Shown: one piece after another, positions 44,790 to 53,277 of the stretch
How the letters are laid out: each line of letters opens with the position of its first letter
Numbering within the stretch: position 1 is the first letter of the stretch
Assembly (NCBI RefSeq): GCF_918698095.1
Contig: NZ_CAKKLY010000001.1
Span: forward strand, 186,001 to 250,000
DNA: 64,000 nt
Direction of reading: 5' to 3'
DNA from: Arthrobacter sp. Bi83
GTDB taxonomy: Bacteria; Actinomycetota; Actinomycetes; Actinomycetales; Micrococcaceae
Translations under genes and position numbers: made by a program
The notes under the pieces: model-generated
The model's database searches: none
Seen by the model: only the letters and a program-made list of their open reading frames with translations
What the model was told of the DNA's origin: nothing

Positions 44790-46514
44790 TCAATAGACGG
44801 GGACGCACCAGGTGAGGGCTGTGCCTGATTCCGGGGAGGACGTGACCGCCAGGAAGCCGGCCAGGGCGCGGGCGCGGTGGTCCATGTTTGCAAGCCCGTT
44901 TCCCGGAGCCGGCTCGGCGAAGCCTGAACCGTTGTCCTCGATTTGGACGACGGCGCTTCCGTTGTCCACGGAGACGGATACGCTAATGGAATCCGCCCCT
45001 GAATGACGGACGGCGTTGCTCAGACCTTCCGAGATGACAGCCAGCATGTTCGAAATCGTTTCTTCATCGTGCACCGCGTCGATAGGCCCGGTGAGTGTCA
45101 AAACCGGGGCGAATGGGAGGGACGCTCCCGTGCTCCGGACGGTCTGGATGATGCGGCTGCTAAGGAGCTCCTTCTCACCGGACGTGGCACGCAGCGAGTA
45201 GATTGTGTTGCGAAGATCCCGAATGATCTCGTCAAGTTCAGCGGTCACACTCTGGATTGTCTGGGCGGCGGAACTGTCGGTAATGAGTCTGCGAACGCTC
45301 TGAATGCTCAGCCCGGCTGCGAAGAGCCGCTGGATGACGACGTCATGAAGATCACGGGCGATCCTGTCCCTGTCGCTGAACACCGCTATTTGTTCCCGCA
45401 ACCGGTGTGCCCGGGCTAGTTCGAGGCCAAGGGCCACGTGGGAGCCGAACACGGTACCCATCTCGACATCCGTCCGGCTGAACACCCCGTTTCCGCGCCC
45501 TCGCACGAGCATCAGGAGCCCGTGGTGGCCACTTGGGGAATTGAGGGCTACCACCAGCACACAGCCCGGTCCTGGATCCTCGCCGCCCCTAAGGACGAGC
45601 GGGGCGCCATCGAGGACGGCGGCGTTCCCTGTAGTGACGATGGCACCGATTTTGGTCGACTCCAGGGCCAGGACCCGGCCCACCCACGCCGCTGCGCTGT
45701 CTCCTGCCGCTCCGGCGACCCTGAACGGCCCGGAGGGATTCTCCGGAACGAGGATAAGTGCCAGCTCGGAATCAGCCTCCCTCAGCGCACGGGCGGCGAT
45801 CATGTCCAATCCCCCGCTTTGCCCTTCCGGGGTGCTCTCATCCCCCATCATTTTTCCGGTCACGTCCATGCACGCCTGAAGCCAGCTGGCTCTGCGGCGC
45901 GCATCGTTATAGAGCCGGGCGTTTTCAATCGCAACCCCCGCAGCCGCCGCGAGAGCGACGGCCAGGTCCTCGTCTTCAGCGGTGAAGTCCCCGCCCCCCT
46001 CTTTCTGTGTCAGATAGAGGTTGCCGAACACCACGTCCCGGACCCGGATTGGTACACCCAGAAAAGACTTCATCGGCGGGTGGTTCTCAGGGAATCCATA
46101 AGCTTCGGCGTGCTGCTGCAGGTCACGGAGCCTCAACGGTTTTGGGTCACGTATCAGCAGCCCGAGAACCCCGTGCCCTGTAGGCAGAGGTCCGATCCGC
46201 CGGGCCAGTTCATCGTCGATGCCCACCGTGATGAAATGGCTCAAAGCCTTGTCATCCCCGAGGACCCCCAAGGCCCCGTACTCAGCCTGCAGGAGACGGC
46301 GGGCTGAACTGACGACGCGGTGCAGGACGGATTCCAGGCTCAGGTCCTCCGCTACTCCTACAACAGCCTCCAGGAGTCCCCGCATGCGTTGCTGGGCATG
46401 CAGAAGTTCCCCGGCCCTGTCGACAAAGTCGGTTAAGAGCTCCTCCATCCGAGCCCCGGCAACCGGCTGGAGGGTTACCTGATCGGATGGCTGAAGAGGT
46501 TCATTCAAGGACAC
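44790..46514 (-). CDS. DosS/DosT-like haem GAF sensor histidine kinase
   Basis: A 574-residue soluble kinase (M. tuberculosis DosS has 578). GAF-A spans about residues 55-205 and contains ENHPPMKSFLGVPIRVRD; its His145 aligns with haem ligand His149 of DosS (PYHPPMRTFLGVPVRVRD). GAF-B covers about 230-370. The HisKA_3 helix DRDRIARDLHDVVIQRLFA has phosphoacceptor His390. The ATPase has N box EGLSNAVRHSGA, DNGSGF and NGLANM. It should sense O2/NO/CO or redox and phosphorylate the regulator. The genes are tail to tail with 17 bp between them. Confidence 0.93.
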   Translation of the reverse strand: MSLNEPLQPSDQVTLQPVAGARMEELLTDFVDRAGELLHAQQRMRGLLEAVVGVAEDLSLESVLHRVVSSARRLLQAEYGALGVLGDDKALSHFITVGIDDELARRIGPLPTGHGVLGLLIRDPKPLRLRDLQQHAEAYGFPENHPPMKSFLGVPIRVRDVVFGNLYLTQKEGGGDFTAEDEDLAVALAAAAGVAIENARLYNDARRRASWLQACMDVTGKMMGDESTPEGQSGGLDMIAARALREADSELALILVPENPSGPFRVAGAAGDSAAAWVGRVLALESTKIGAIVTTGNAAVLDGAPLVLRGGEDPGPGCVLVVALNSPSGHHGLLMLVRGRGNGVFSRTDVEMGTVFGSHVALGLELARAHRLREQIAVFSDRDRIARDLHDVVIQRLFAAGLSIQSVRRLITDSSAAQTIQSVTAELDEIIRDLRNTIYSLRATSGEKELLSSRIIQTVRSTGASLPFAPVLTLTGPIDAVHDEETISNMLAVISEGLSNAVRHSGADSISVSVSVDNGSAVVQIEDNGSGFAEPAPGNGLANMDHRARALAGFLAVTSSPESGTALTWCVPVY

Positions 46515-46632
46515 CGCCTCCCGACGGAAGGTTATGCATGCGGACGGCTTGCCGCTCCCCCGTCCAGTAGCCGGTGCAGTCAGACTACCCCTCCAAGGGG
46601 CGAAACATCCATGCCGGGGGCTTTCGCTTCGA

Positions 46633-46648
46633 GGGTCTTTGGGCCCTG
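46633..46648 (+). promoter_or_regulatory. DosR-box-like site
   Basis: GGGTCTTTGGGCCCTG, centred 42 bp upstream of ATG 46683. TACGCT at 46670-46675 fits a -10 (TAnnnT) placing the start point at the ATG. Confidence 0.7.
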
Positions 46649-46682
46649 TTTAAGGGCGGTACGACGGCGTACGCTCGGCCCC

Positions 46683-47153
46683 ATGATGAACGAAGCATCA
46701 GTACCGGAGGCGGAAGTCCTCGCAACCCACGAGTGCTGGCGGCTGTTGCGCAGCGTTTCGGTGGGTCGCCTTGCTGTCTGGGTGAATGACCACCCGGATA
46801 TTTTCCCCATCAACTACAAGGTTGATCACGGAACACTGGTCTTCCGTACCGGTGCGGGAACCAAACTCTCGGCAGCACTGGCGGAGATGCCGGTTGCGCT
46901 GGAAGCCGACGGCGTCGATGCGGATGCGGGCGTCGCATGGAGCGTCGTCGTCAAGGGCCAAGCCGCGGCCGTCGAACGGACGCAAGGGCTTCTGGACACC
47001 GTCGGACTGCTCCTGTTTCCGTGGGAGACCGGACGCAAAGACCACTTCATACGGATCGTCCCGGACACCCTGAGCGGGAGACGCTTCACGATCGCCCCGC
47101 CGCTGACCTGGTGGAGCCCGCTGGACGACGCCACACGTGCCGGGCTGGAATGA
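46683..47153 (+). CDS. Pyridoxamine-5'-phosphate-oxidase-family flavin-binding protein
   Basis: A 156-residue split-barrel paralogue of the 37127 protein: CWRLLRSVSVGRLAVWVNDHPDIFPINYKVDHGTLVFRTGAGTKLSAAL, then VAWSVVVKGQA and a C-terminal WWSPLDD. The start is either of two adjacent ATGs (46683, 46686); neither has a Shine-Dalgarno, and the box/-10 geometry supports a leaderless transcript. It precedes a heavy-metal ATPase gene by 93 bp. Confidence 0.88.
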   Translation: MMNEASVPEAEVLATHECWRLLRSVSVGRLAVWVNDHPDIFPINYKVDHGTLVFRTGAGTKLSAALAEMPVALEADGVDADAGVAWSVVVKGQAAAVERTQGLLDTVGLLLFPWETGRKDHFIRIVPDTLSGRRFTIAPPLTWWSPLDDATRAGLE

Positions 47154-47246
47154 GGCCACGGTCGGTCGGGAAGCGGACGCACGACCGCGCCAGGAGGTAA
47201 GGCAGCCTTCGGGTGCCGGCTGCTGTCCCCTTCGCCATGACGACCG

Positions 47247-49193
47247 ATGCCGAAGTTCGCCCACGATGCCCGTGCGCGCTCGGACGCGCCTCGGCCCGGC
47301 AGGTACGAAACCGTGAAGCCCGTTCGCCGTTTCGCGCTGCTTACAACGGCCGTTCTGGCAGGCGCCGGCGCAGCAGCGCTCCTTGCCTTTGGACAGGAGG
47401 GTGCAGCGCAGTGGTTGGCGAGTCTCTACGCTTTGGCCGCCGCGGCGTACCGTTCGGTCCTGATGGTGAAGGAAATCCTTCACGGGCGATGGGGCATTGA
47501 TCTGCTCGCGGTGACAGCCATCATCAGCACGGTCGCGGTCGGCGAATACGTCGCTTCGCTGATCATCGTGCTGATGCTGGCCGGCGGCAACGCGCTGGAG
47601 ACCTATGCCGAGGGCAGGGCCGTCCGGGAGCTGCGTTCGCTGCTCGAACGGGCGCCTCGAAGCGCCCGCCGCGAGGGAAGGGATGCAATCCTGGAAGACA
47701 TACCCGTCGAACAGGTTCGTGTTGGCGACGTGCTGGTCATCAGGCCTTCCGAAGTAGTCCCCGTTGATGGGCGGCTGATCTCCACAGCGGGCGTGTTTGA
47801 TGAGTCTGCCCTCACCGGTGAAAGTCTTCCGGTGGAACACCGCAGCGGCGATACTCTGCTCAGCGGCTCAGTGAACGGCGATGCTGCGGTGCGGATGCAG
47901 GCGGTCACGACTGCTGAGGACTCCCAGTACAGCCTCATCGTGGCGCTCGTGCAGGAGGCGTCGGCCAGCCGCGCACCGGTGGTCCGGCTGGCTGACAGGT
48001 ACGCGGTGCCGTTCACCGCCTTGGCGTTCCTGCTTGCCGGGACCGCCTGGTACCTGAGCCAGGACTCCGGTCGGTTCGCGCAGGTCCTCGTTGTGGCAAC
48101 ACCGTGCCCGCTGCTCTTGGCCGCCCCGGTAGCTTTCCTCGGCGGCATGAGCCGTGCGGCACACGCCGGAATCATCGTCAAGAACGGCGGAACGCTCGAA
48201 CGGCTCGCCCGGGTCAGGACCGCGGTCTTTGATAAAACCGGTACCCTCACCCAAGGCCGTCCGGTACTCAGGGAAATCCTGGTCTCCAAGAATGCAACGA
48301 TGACTCCCGGGCGGCTGCTGCAGCTCGCAGCTTCCGCCGAGCAATACTCATCCCATGTGCTGGCCGCCTCGGTCATGGACGCCGCACGGGCGCGGGGCCT
48401 CGCGCTGCCGGCAGGGCACCTGGCGCAGGAGCATGCCACCCAGGGCGTGACCGCAGTCTGTGATGGCCACGCGGTGGCCGTGGGCAAACCGTCGTTCATC
48501 AGCTCCAGCACGTCGGGATTTGAAGAGGCGGACCTGGCCGGCGGCCAGCTCGGCGTCTATGTCGGTGTTGACGGTCGGTTCGCCGGAACCCTGATCATGA
48601 GCGATCCGCTGCGGGACAATGCCATACGCACCTTGGAGGAACTGCACCGGCTCGGCGTCCGGGAGACCATGCTCCTGACCGGCGACTCCCGGTCAACGGC
48701 GATGCATATCGCCGCTGAAGCCGGAATCACGAGCGTTCGTGCCGAGTGCCTGCCCGCGGACAAGGTCGCAGAGGTCGCGGCGCTGGGCAGCCGGCCGGTA
48801 ATGATGGTGGGCGACGGTGTCAATGACGCCCCCGTCCTGGCGGCCGCCGATGTTGGAGTCGCAATGGGCGCCAAAGGTTCAACCGCCGCCAGCGAATCGG
48901 CCGACGTCGTCATCATGGTTGATGACCTCTCAAAGACTGCACTGGCAGTGGATATTGGCCGGCACACCACGCTCATGGCCCTGGAAAGCATCTGGATAGG
49001 GATCGGGCTGAGCATCGGACTGATGTTCGCCGCAGCCTTCGGCTTCATCCCCGCCGTCGCCGGCGCCCTTCTGCAGGAGGTCGTGGACCTCGCCACGATC
49101 CTGAACGCACTCCGGGCACTCAAACCGGGCAGATCGACGAGCGGCGCTCCTGCCGACCGTGCTGCCGACATGCGCCAGAGTCAGCTCTTTTAG
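47247..49193 (+). CDS. Heavy-metal P1B-type ATPase (TPC motif)
   Basis: A 648-residue P1B pump without an N-terminal metal-binding domain. It has six or more membrane helices, the A-domain TGES (DESALTGESLPVEH), the transmembrane metal motif TPCP (VVATPCPLLLAAPVAF), DKTGTLTQG and GDGVNDAPVLAAADVGVAMG. The TPC type is distinct from the CPC copper pumps; substrate may be Ni, Co, Zn or another divalent ion. The start at 47247 lacks a good ribosome site; a GTG at 47313 is an alternative. Confidence 0.85.
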   Translation: MPKFAHDARARSDAPRPGRYETVKPVRRFALLTTAVLAGAGAAALLAFGQEGAAQWLASLYALAAAAYRSVLMVKEILHGRWGIDLLAVTAIISTVAVGEYVASLIIVLMLAGGNALETYAEGRAVRELRSLLERAPRSARREGRDAILEDIPVEQVRVGDVLVIRPSEVVPVDGRLISTAGVFDESALTGESLPVEHRSGDTLLSGSVNGDAAVRMQAVTTAEDSQYSLIVALVQEASASRAPVVRLADRYAVPFTALAFLLAGTAWYLSQDSGRFAQVLVVATPCPLLLAAPVAFLGGMSRAAHAGIIVKNGGTLERLARVRTAVFDKTGTLTQGRPVLREILVSKNATMTPGRLLQLAASAEQYSSHVLAASVMDAARARGLALPAGHLAQEHATQGVTAVCDGHAVAVGKPSFISSSTSGFEEADLAGGQLGVYVGVDGRFAGTLIMSDPLRDNAIRTLEELHRLGVRETMLLTGDSRSTAMHIAAEAGITSVRAECLPADKVAEVAALGSRPVMMVGDGVNDAPVLAAADVGVAMGAKGSTAASESADVVIMVDDLSKTALAVDIGRHTTLMALESIWIGIGLSIGLMFAAAFGFIPAVAGALLQEVVDLATILNALRALKPGRSTSGAPADRAADMRQSQLF

Positions 49194-49648
49194 GACGGCT
49201 CAGCACCCCGCTGTCGCACTCGCTGGCCCTGTGAGGTGAGCACCCTCCGAAGTCGCTGTGACCGGACTCTACGAACCGAAGCGTACTTTCCTTGTTCATG
49301 GTGACCCCGTTAGCAGCTGTTCTCGTTGGCGGCCCCGTCCCTCAGAGCGGGGTTCATGGGTGCTTGGCGACCGGCCTGAGCCGGATCCACCAACCAAGAG
49401 TCCCATCGCCCGTCGGTAGGTCTGGACATTGGACTCTCTGCCTGACGGCAACTGCACGGCTGCGAAGGAGCATCCCCATTTCATGTCCAACATTCGAAGC
49501 ACAGTTCAGATCCGGTTTCCTCCCATTGAGTGCCGGGGCTTTCGGCCCTGTCATTTGCGCGCGGCTCATCCAATGCTGGATGGAGGAACTGCTGGCCGGA
49601 AAGGGACTTACGGCAGTCCTTTTCTTGCACGAGGATACGGAGACGGTC
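49194..49648. other. Intergenic region upstream of alcohol dehydrogenase
   Basis: A 455-bp stretch with no gene. It holds the DosR-like box at 49535-49550; the rest shows nothing I can name. An in-frame extension of the dehydrogenase reaches 49292 but is not family-like. Confidence 0.5.
49535..49550 (+). promoter_or_regulatory. DosR-box-like site
   Basis: GGGGCTTTCGGCCCTG, one of the best matches in the set, centred about 106 bp upstream of the dehydrogenase start. Confidence 0.65.
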
Positions 49649-50665
49649 ATGCGCGCATGGTGGGTTGAAACTCCTGGACCTATCGCATCGGGACCACTGC
49701 GGCGGGGTGAGCGGCCCGATCCTTCACCCGGGACAGGGGAAATCCTGATTTCAGTGCATGCATGCGGTGTGTGCCGCACCGATCTGCACCTTGCCGAAGG
49801 AGACCTCCCACCCCGGGCCGTTGGGAGGATCCCGGGGCACGAGGCTGTCGGCGAAGTCATAGGGACGGGACCGCAATGCAGCAGGTTCCGGGTGGGTGAG
49901 CGTGCAGGTGCGGCTTGGCTGGCCCGCACGTGCGGTTCATGCCGGTTCTGCCGGCGCGCGGCCGAAAACCTGTGCCTCTCACCCGCCTTCAACGGCTGGG
50001 ACAAGGACGGCGGTTATGCCGAACTGATGACCGTTCACGAGGACTACGCGTACCGGATACCTGAAGGCTTCAGGGACGAGCAGGCTGCCCCCTTGCTCTG
50101 CTCGGGCATTATCGGCTATCGGGCCCTTCGGCGGGCCAACCTTCCGCCGGGGGGCAGGCTCGGCATCTACGGCTTTGGCGGCTCGGCACACCTGGCGGCG
50201 CAGATGGCCTTATATGAGGGCGCGAGCCTGTACGTGATGACACGGTCCGTGGCAGCGCAGCGGCTCGCTCTCGAGTTGGGGGCAACGTTTGCCGGGGGAA
50301 CTGAGGACCGGCCCCCGGTACCCTTGGACGCCGCAATTCTCTTCGCACCTGCAGGGGAGGTGGTGCCGCAGGCTCTGCGCGCGCTGGATCGCGGCGGCAC
50401 ACTGGCCATCGCCGGGATCCATCTGAGCGACATCCCGGCCCTGAACTATGAAACCGACCTTTTCCAGGAACGTCAGCTCCGCAGCGTGACGGCCAATACC
50501 AGGGCCGATGGTGAGGAGGTTTTCGATCTGGCCGCCCGGATGCCCTTACACGTGACCACCGTGCCCTACCCGTTTGAGGAGGCCGACCGGGCACTTCTGG
50601 ACCTATCCACGGACAGCTTCACCGGAGCAGCGGTATTGCTCAGGGATGCCGCCCGGCGGGACTGA
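49649..50665 (+). CDS. Zinc-dependent alcohol dehydrogenase (MDR family)
   Basis: A 338-residue zinc MDR enzyme. The catalytic zinc ligands are Cys42 (CGVCRTDLH) with His64-Glu65 (GHEAVGEV). The structural zinc uses Cys95, Cys98, Cys101 and Cys109 ([15 protein letters not shown]). The Rossmann motif is [14 protein letters not shown]. It reduces aldehydes or oxidises alcohols with NAD(P) and would regenerate NAD+ under low oxygen. It ends 2 bp before the Ca2+-type ATPase, so they form an operon. Confidence 0.9.
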   Translation: MRAWWVETPGPIASGPLRRGERPDPSPGTGEILISVHACGVCRTDLHLAEGDLPPRAVGRIPGHEAVGEVIGTGPQCSRFRVGERAGAAWLARTCGSCRFCRRAAENLCLSPAFNGWDKDGGYAELMTVHEDYAYRIPEGFRDEQAAPLLCSGIIGYRALRRANLPPGGRLGIYGFGGSAHLAAQMALYEGASLYVMTRSVAAQRLALELGATFAGGTEDRPPVPLDAAILFAPAGEVVPQALRALDRGGTLAIAGIHLSDIPALNYETDLFQERQLRSVTANTRADGEEVFDLAARMPLHVTTVPYPFEEADRALLDLSTDSFTGAAVLLRDAARRD

Positions 50666-50667
50666 GC

Positions 50668-53277
50668 ATGGCCGAGCGCGCTGTGGCCGCTTCTGGGCTG
50701 ACCACCGGGCAGGCCCTGTCCCGGCTCGCTGAGAACGGACCCAACCGGATCCCCGAAGCTGCTGCCGTTCCGCTCTGGCGCAGGTTCCTGGCCGAATTCA
50801 CGCATTTCTTTGCCGCGCTGCTCTGGGGTGCCGCCGCGCTGGCATTCGTCGCCGGCATGCCGCAGCTCGGCGTGGCGGTGGTGGCAGTGGTCGTCATTAA
50901 CGGCCTGTTCTCCTATGTGCAGGCAGAACGGGCCGAACACGCTGCGACGCAGCTCCGGGCGTTGCTGCCAACGCAGGTCCTGGTCCGCCGGGATGGTCGC
51001 GCGTCCCGCGTGGACGCAGCAGACCTGGTGCCCGGAGACCTGGTCATCCTCGCAGCGGGGGACCGCGTCCCGGCGGACGTGAGGTTCGGCACAACAAGCA
51101 GTTGCACCGTTGACGAGTCAATGCTGACCGGTGAAAGCGACCCGGTGCCGAAGCAATCCGCGGATGCCGGGATCGGAGGTACCTTCCTGGTCAACGGCGA
51201 AGCCGAGGGCATCGTCATTGCCACCGGACAGCGGACCCGGCTCGCGGAAATTGCGGCGCTGACCACGACTGTGAAACCGCCCCCGAGCCCGCTGACGATG
51301 GAACTGCGCCGGATCGTCCGGACCATCGCCGCTGTGGCCCTGGGCGTGGGACTGTTGTTCTTCTTGTTGTCGGCATTGATCGGCATCTCCTGGCAGGATG
51401 CGTTTCTTTTCGCCATCGGGGTCTCTGTAGCCCTGATCCCGGAAGGACTTCTGCCCACAGTCACGCTGTCGTTGGCAATGGGCGCCCAGCGCATGGCGCG
51501 CCGGAAGGCCCTGGTCAGGCACCTGCAGGCAGTCGAGACCCTTGGTTCGACAACGTTCATCTGTACCGACAAGACCGGGACGCTGACTCAGAACAGGATG
51601 AGCGCGGTCGAGGTGTGGACGCCGGAAGGCGCCGTGACGGTGGCCGGTGAAGGCTACGAACCTGCAGGCTCCGTCTCCGGTAGCCGGGAGGCGGTCGCGC
51701 AGGCAGGCAGGGTCAGTGTTGCGGCCGCCCTGGCATCCCGGGGAAGGATCGTGATGCGTGACGGGGCCTGGCAGCCGGAGGGGGACCCCATGGAGGCGGC
51801 CTTGGATACATTGCTGCGCCGGCTCGGCGGCGCAGCAGAACGGCCTGAAGCGCCTTCGGTGCTCCGGTTCAGTTTCAGCCCGGGGCGGCGGCGCGAATCG
51901 GTGATCGTGGGGACCACGGTCTCGATGAAGGGGGCGCCGGAGGCCGTCCTTCCGCTATGTTCGCCGACGGCGTCCAGGAACGCCGGCGACTCTGGCGTCC
52001 GGCAGGAGATACAACGGATGGCCGGTCAGGGCTTGCGTCTGCTGGCTGTCGCCGGGCGAACCCTATCGGCGGGGGAGCTCAGCGCCGCGGCTGCGGGTTC
52101 CCTCGGGGCGGACCAGGCTGAGTCCGGCCTCACCCTTTTGGGCCTTATCGGTCTCCATGACCCGCCGCGCCCTTCCGTGGCGCCGGCTCTGCGTACGGCC
52201 CGGGAAGCCGGCGTGAAAGTCGCCATGGTCACCGGGGACCATCCGTCGACAGCGGCGGCAATCGCCCGCGAGGTGGGCCTAATACTGGAGGAGGAGCGGG
52301 TGGTCGAGGGCACTGACCTGCCCGACGACGAAGGGGCCCTCGGCGCGCTGCTGGACCACGACGGCGTGGTCATCAGCAGGGTTTCCCCCGAACAGAAGCT
52401 TCGCGTCGCCCGAGCCCTGCAGTCACGCGGACACGTGGTAGCCATGACCGGTGATGGCGTGAATGACGGCCCTGCCCTGCAGGAGGCGGACGTGGGCGTT
52501 GCCATGGGTCTCAGTGGCACCGATGTCGCGCGAGAGGCCGCGGATCTTGTCCTGCTCGATGACGACTTCGCCACCATCGTGAAAGCAATCGAGCAGGGCC
52601 GGGCGACGTATGCCAATATCCGCCGTTTCCTCACCTACCATCTGACCGACAACGTGGCGGAGCTCACTCCGTTCATGATCTGGGCGCTCTCGGGAGGTTC
52701 CTTTCCGCTCGCCCTTGGCGTGCTGCAGATCCTGTTTCTCGACATCGGGACGGACCTGCTGCCGGCACTCGCCTTGGGAGGTGAGCAGCCGGGCAAGGGC
52801 GTCATGCGGCGCCCGCCTGAGCGCCGGCACCTGATGGACGGTGCCCTGATGGTCCGGGTCTTCGCCGTGCTGGGCCCCGTGGAGGCCTTCATCGAGATGT
52901 CAGCCTTTGTCGCCGTGCTGGCCGCAGCCGGCTGGCACCCCGGGGATTCGCCCCCTGCCTCGGCCGTGTTGCTTCCGGCCTCCGGGGCGGCCTTCGCCGC
53001 CGTCGTTCTGGGGCAGCTGGCCAACGCCTACGCCTGCCGCAGTTCCACCAGGCCCCCCTGGCGGCTGGGCTGGTTCCGCAACCGCCTGCTTCTGTGGTCG
53101 GTCCTGATTGAACTCCTCGCAATGGTAGTGTTTCTCGGCGCGGGACCGGTCGCGGCGCTGCTGGGGCACGCCCTGCCGCCACCGCTGGGGTGGGGCATCG
53201 CGCTCCTGGCGATACCGGCGGTGCTGACCGCGGACTTCGTGTACAAGACCTTGCGGCACGGGCGGCTTTCACGGTGA
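50668..53277 (+). CDS. P2-type cation-transporting ATPase (CtpF-like)
   Basis: An 869-residue P2 ATPase: cation N-domain start (GLTTGQALSRLAENGPNRIPE), A-domain TGES (DESMLTGESDPVPK), helix-4 PEGL (VALIPEGLLPTVTLSLAMG), DKTGTLTQN, KGAPEAVL and GDGVNDGPALQEADVGVAMG. The PEGL and overall layout are those of Ca2+/Na+/K+ pumps. CtpF (Rv1997) of M. tuberculosis is DosR-regulated. It is co-transcribed with the dehydrogenase; its tail overlaps the convergent HAD-GH65 gene by 9 bp. Confidence 0.9.
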   Translation: MAERAVAASGLTTGQALSRLAENGPNRIPEAAAVPLWRRFLAEFTHFFAALLWGAAALAFVAGMPQLGVAVVAVVVINGLFSYVQAERAEHAATQLRALLPTQVLVRRDGRASRVDAADLVPGDLVILAAGDRVPADVRFGTTSSCTVDESMLTGESDPVPKQSADAGIGGTFLVNGEAEGIVIATGQRTRLAEIAALTTTVKPPPSPLTMELRRIVRTIAAVALGVGLLFFLLSALIGISWQDAFLFAIGVSVALIPEGLLPTVTLSLAMGAQRMARRKALVRHLQAVETLGSTTFICTDKTGTLTQNRMSAVEVWTPEGAVTVAGEGYEPAGSVSGSREAVAQAGRVSVAAALASRGRIVMRDGAWQPEGDPMEAALDTLLRRLGGAAERPEAPSVLRFSFSPGRRRESVIVGTTVSMKGAPEAVLPLCSPTASRNAGDSGVRQEIQRMAGQGLRLLAVAGRTLSAGELSAAAAGSLGADQAESGLTLLGLIGLHDPPRPSVAPALRTAREAGVKVAMVTGDHPSTAAAIAREVGLILEEERVVEGTDLPDDEGALGALLDHDGVVISRVSPEQKLRVARALQSRGHVVAMTGDGVNDGPALQEADVGVAMGLSGTDVAREAADLVLLDDDFATIVKAIEQGRATYANIRRFLTYHLTDNVAELTPFMIWALSGGSFPLALGVLQILFLDIGTDLLPALALGGEQPGKGVMRRPPERRHLMDGALMVRVFAVLGPVEAFIEMSAFVAVLAAAGWHPGDSPPASAVLLPASGAAFAAVVLGQLANAYACRSSTRPPWRLGWFRNRLLLWSVLIELLAMVVFLGAGPVAALLGHALPPPLGWGIALLAIPAVLTADFVYKTLRHGRLSR

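Noticed and set aside
47603..48511. Long minus-strand frames opposite the TPC-type ATPase
   Set aside because: Shadow frames rich in Arg/Ser/Pro with no domain signals.
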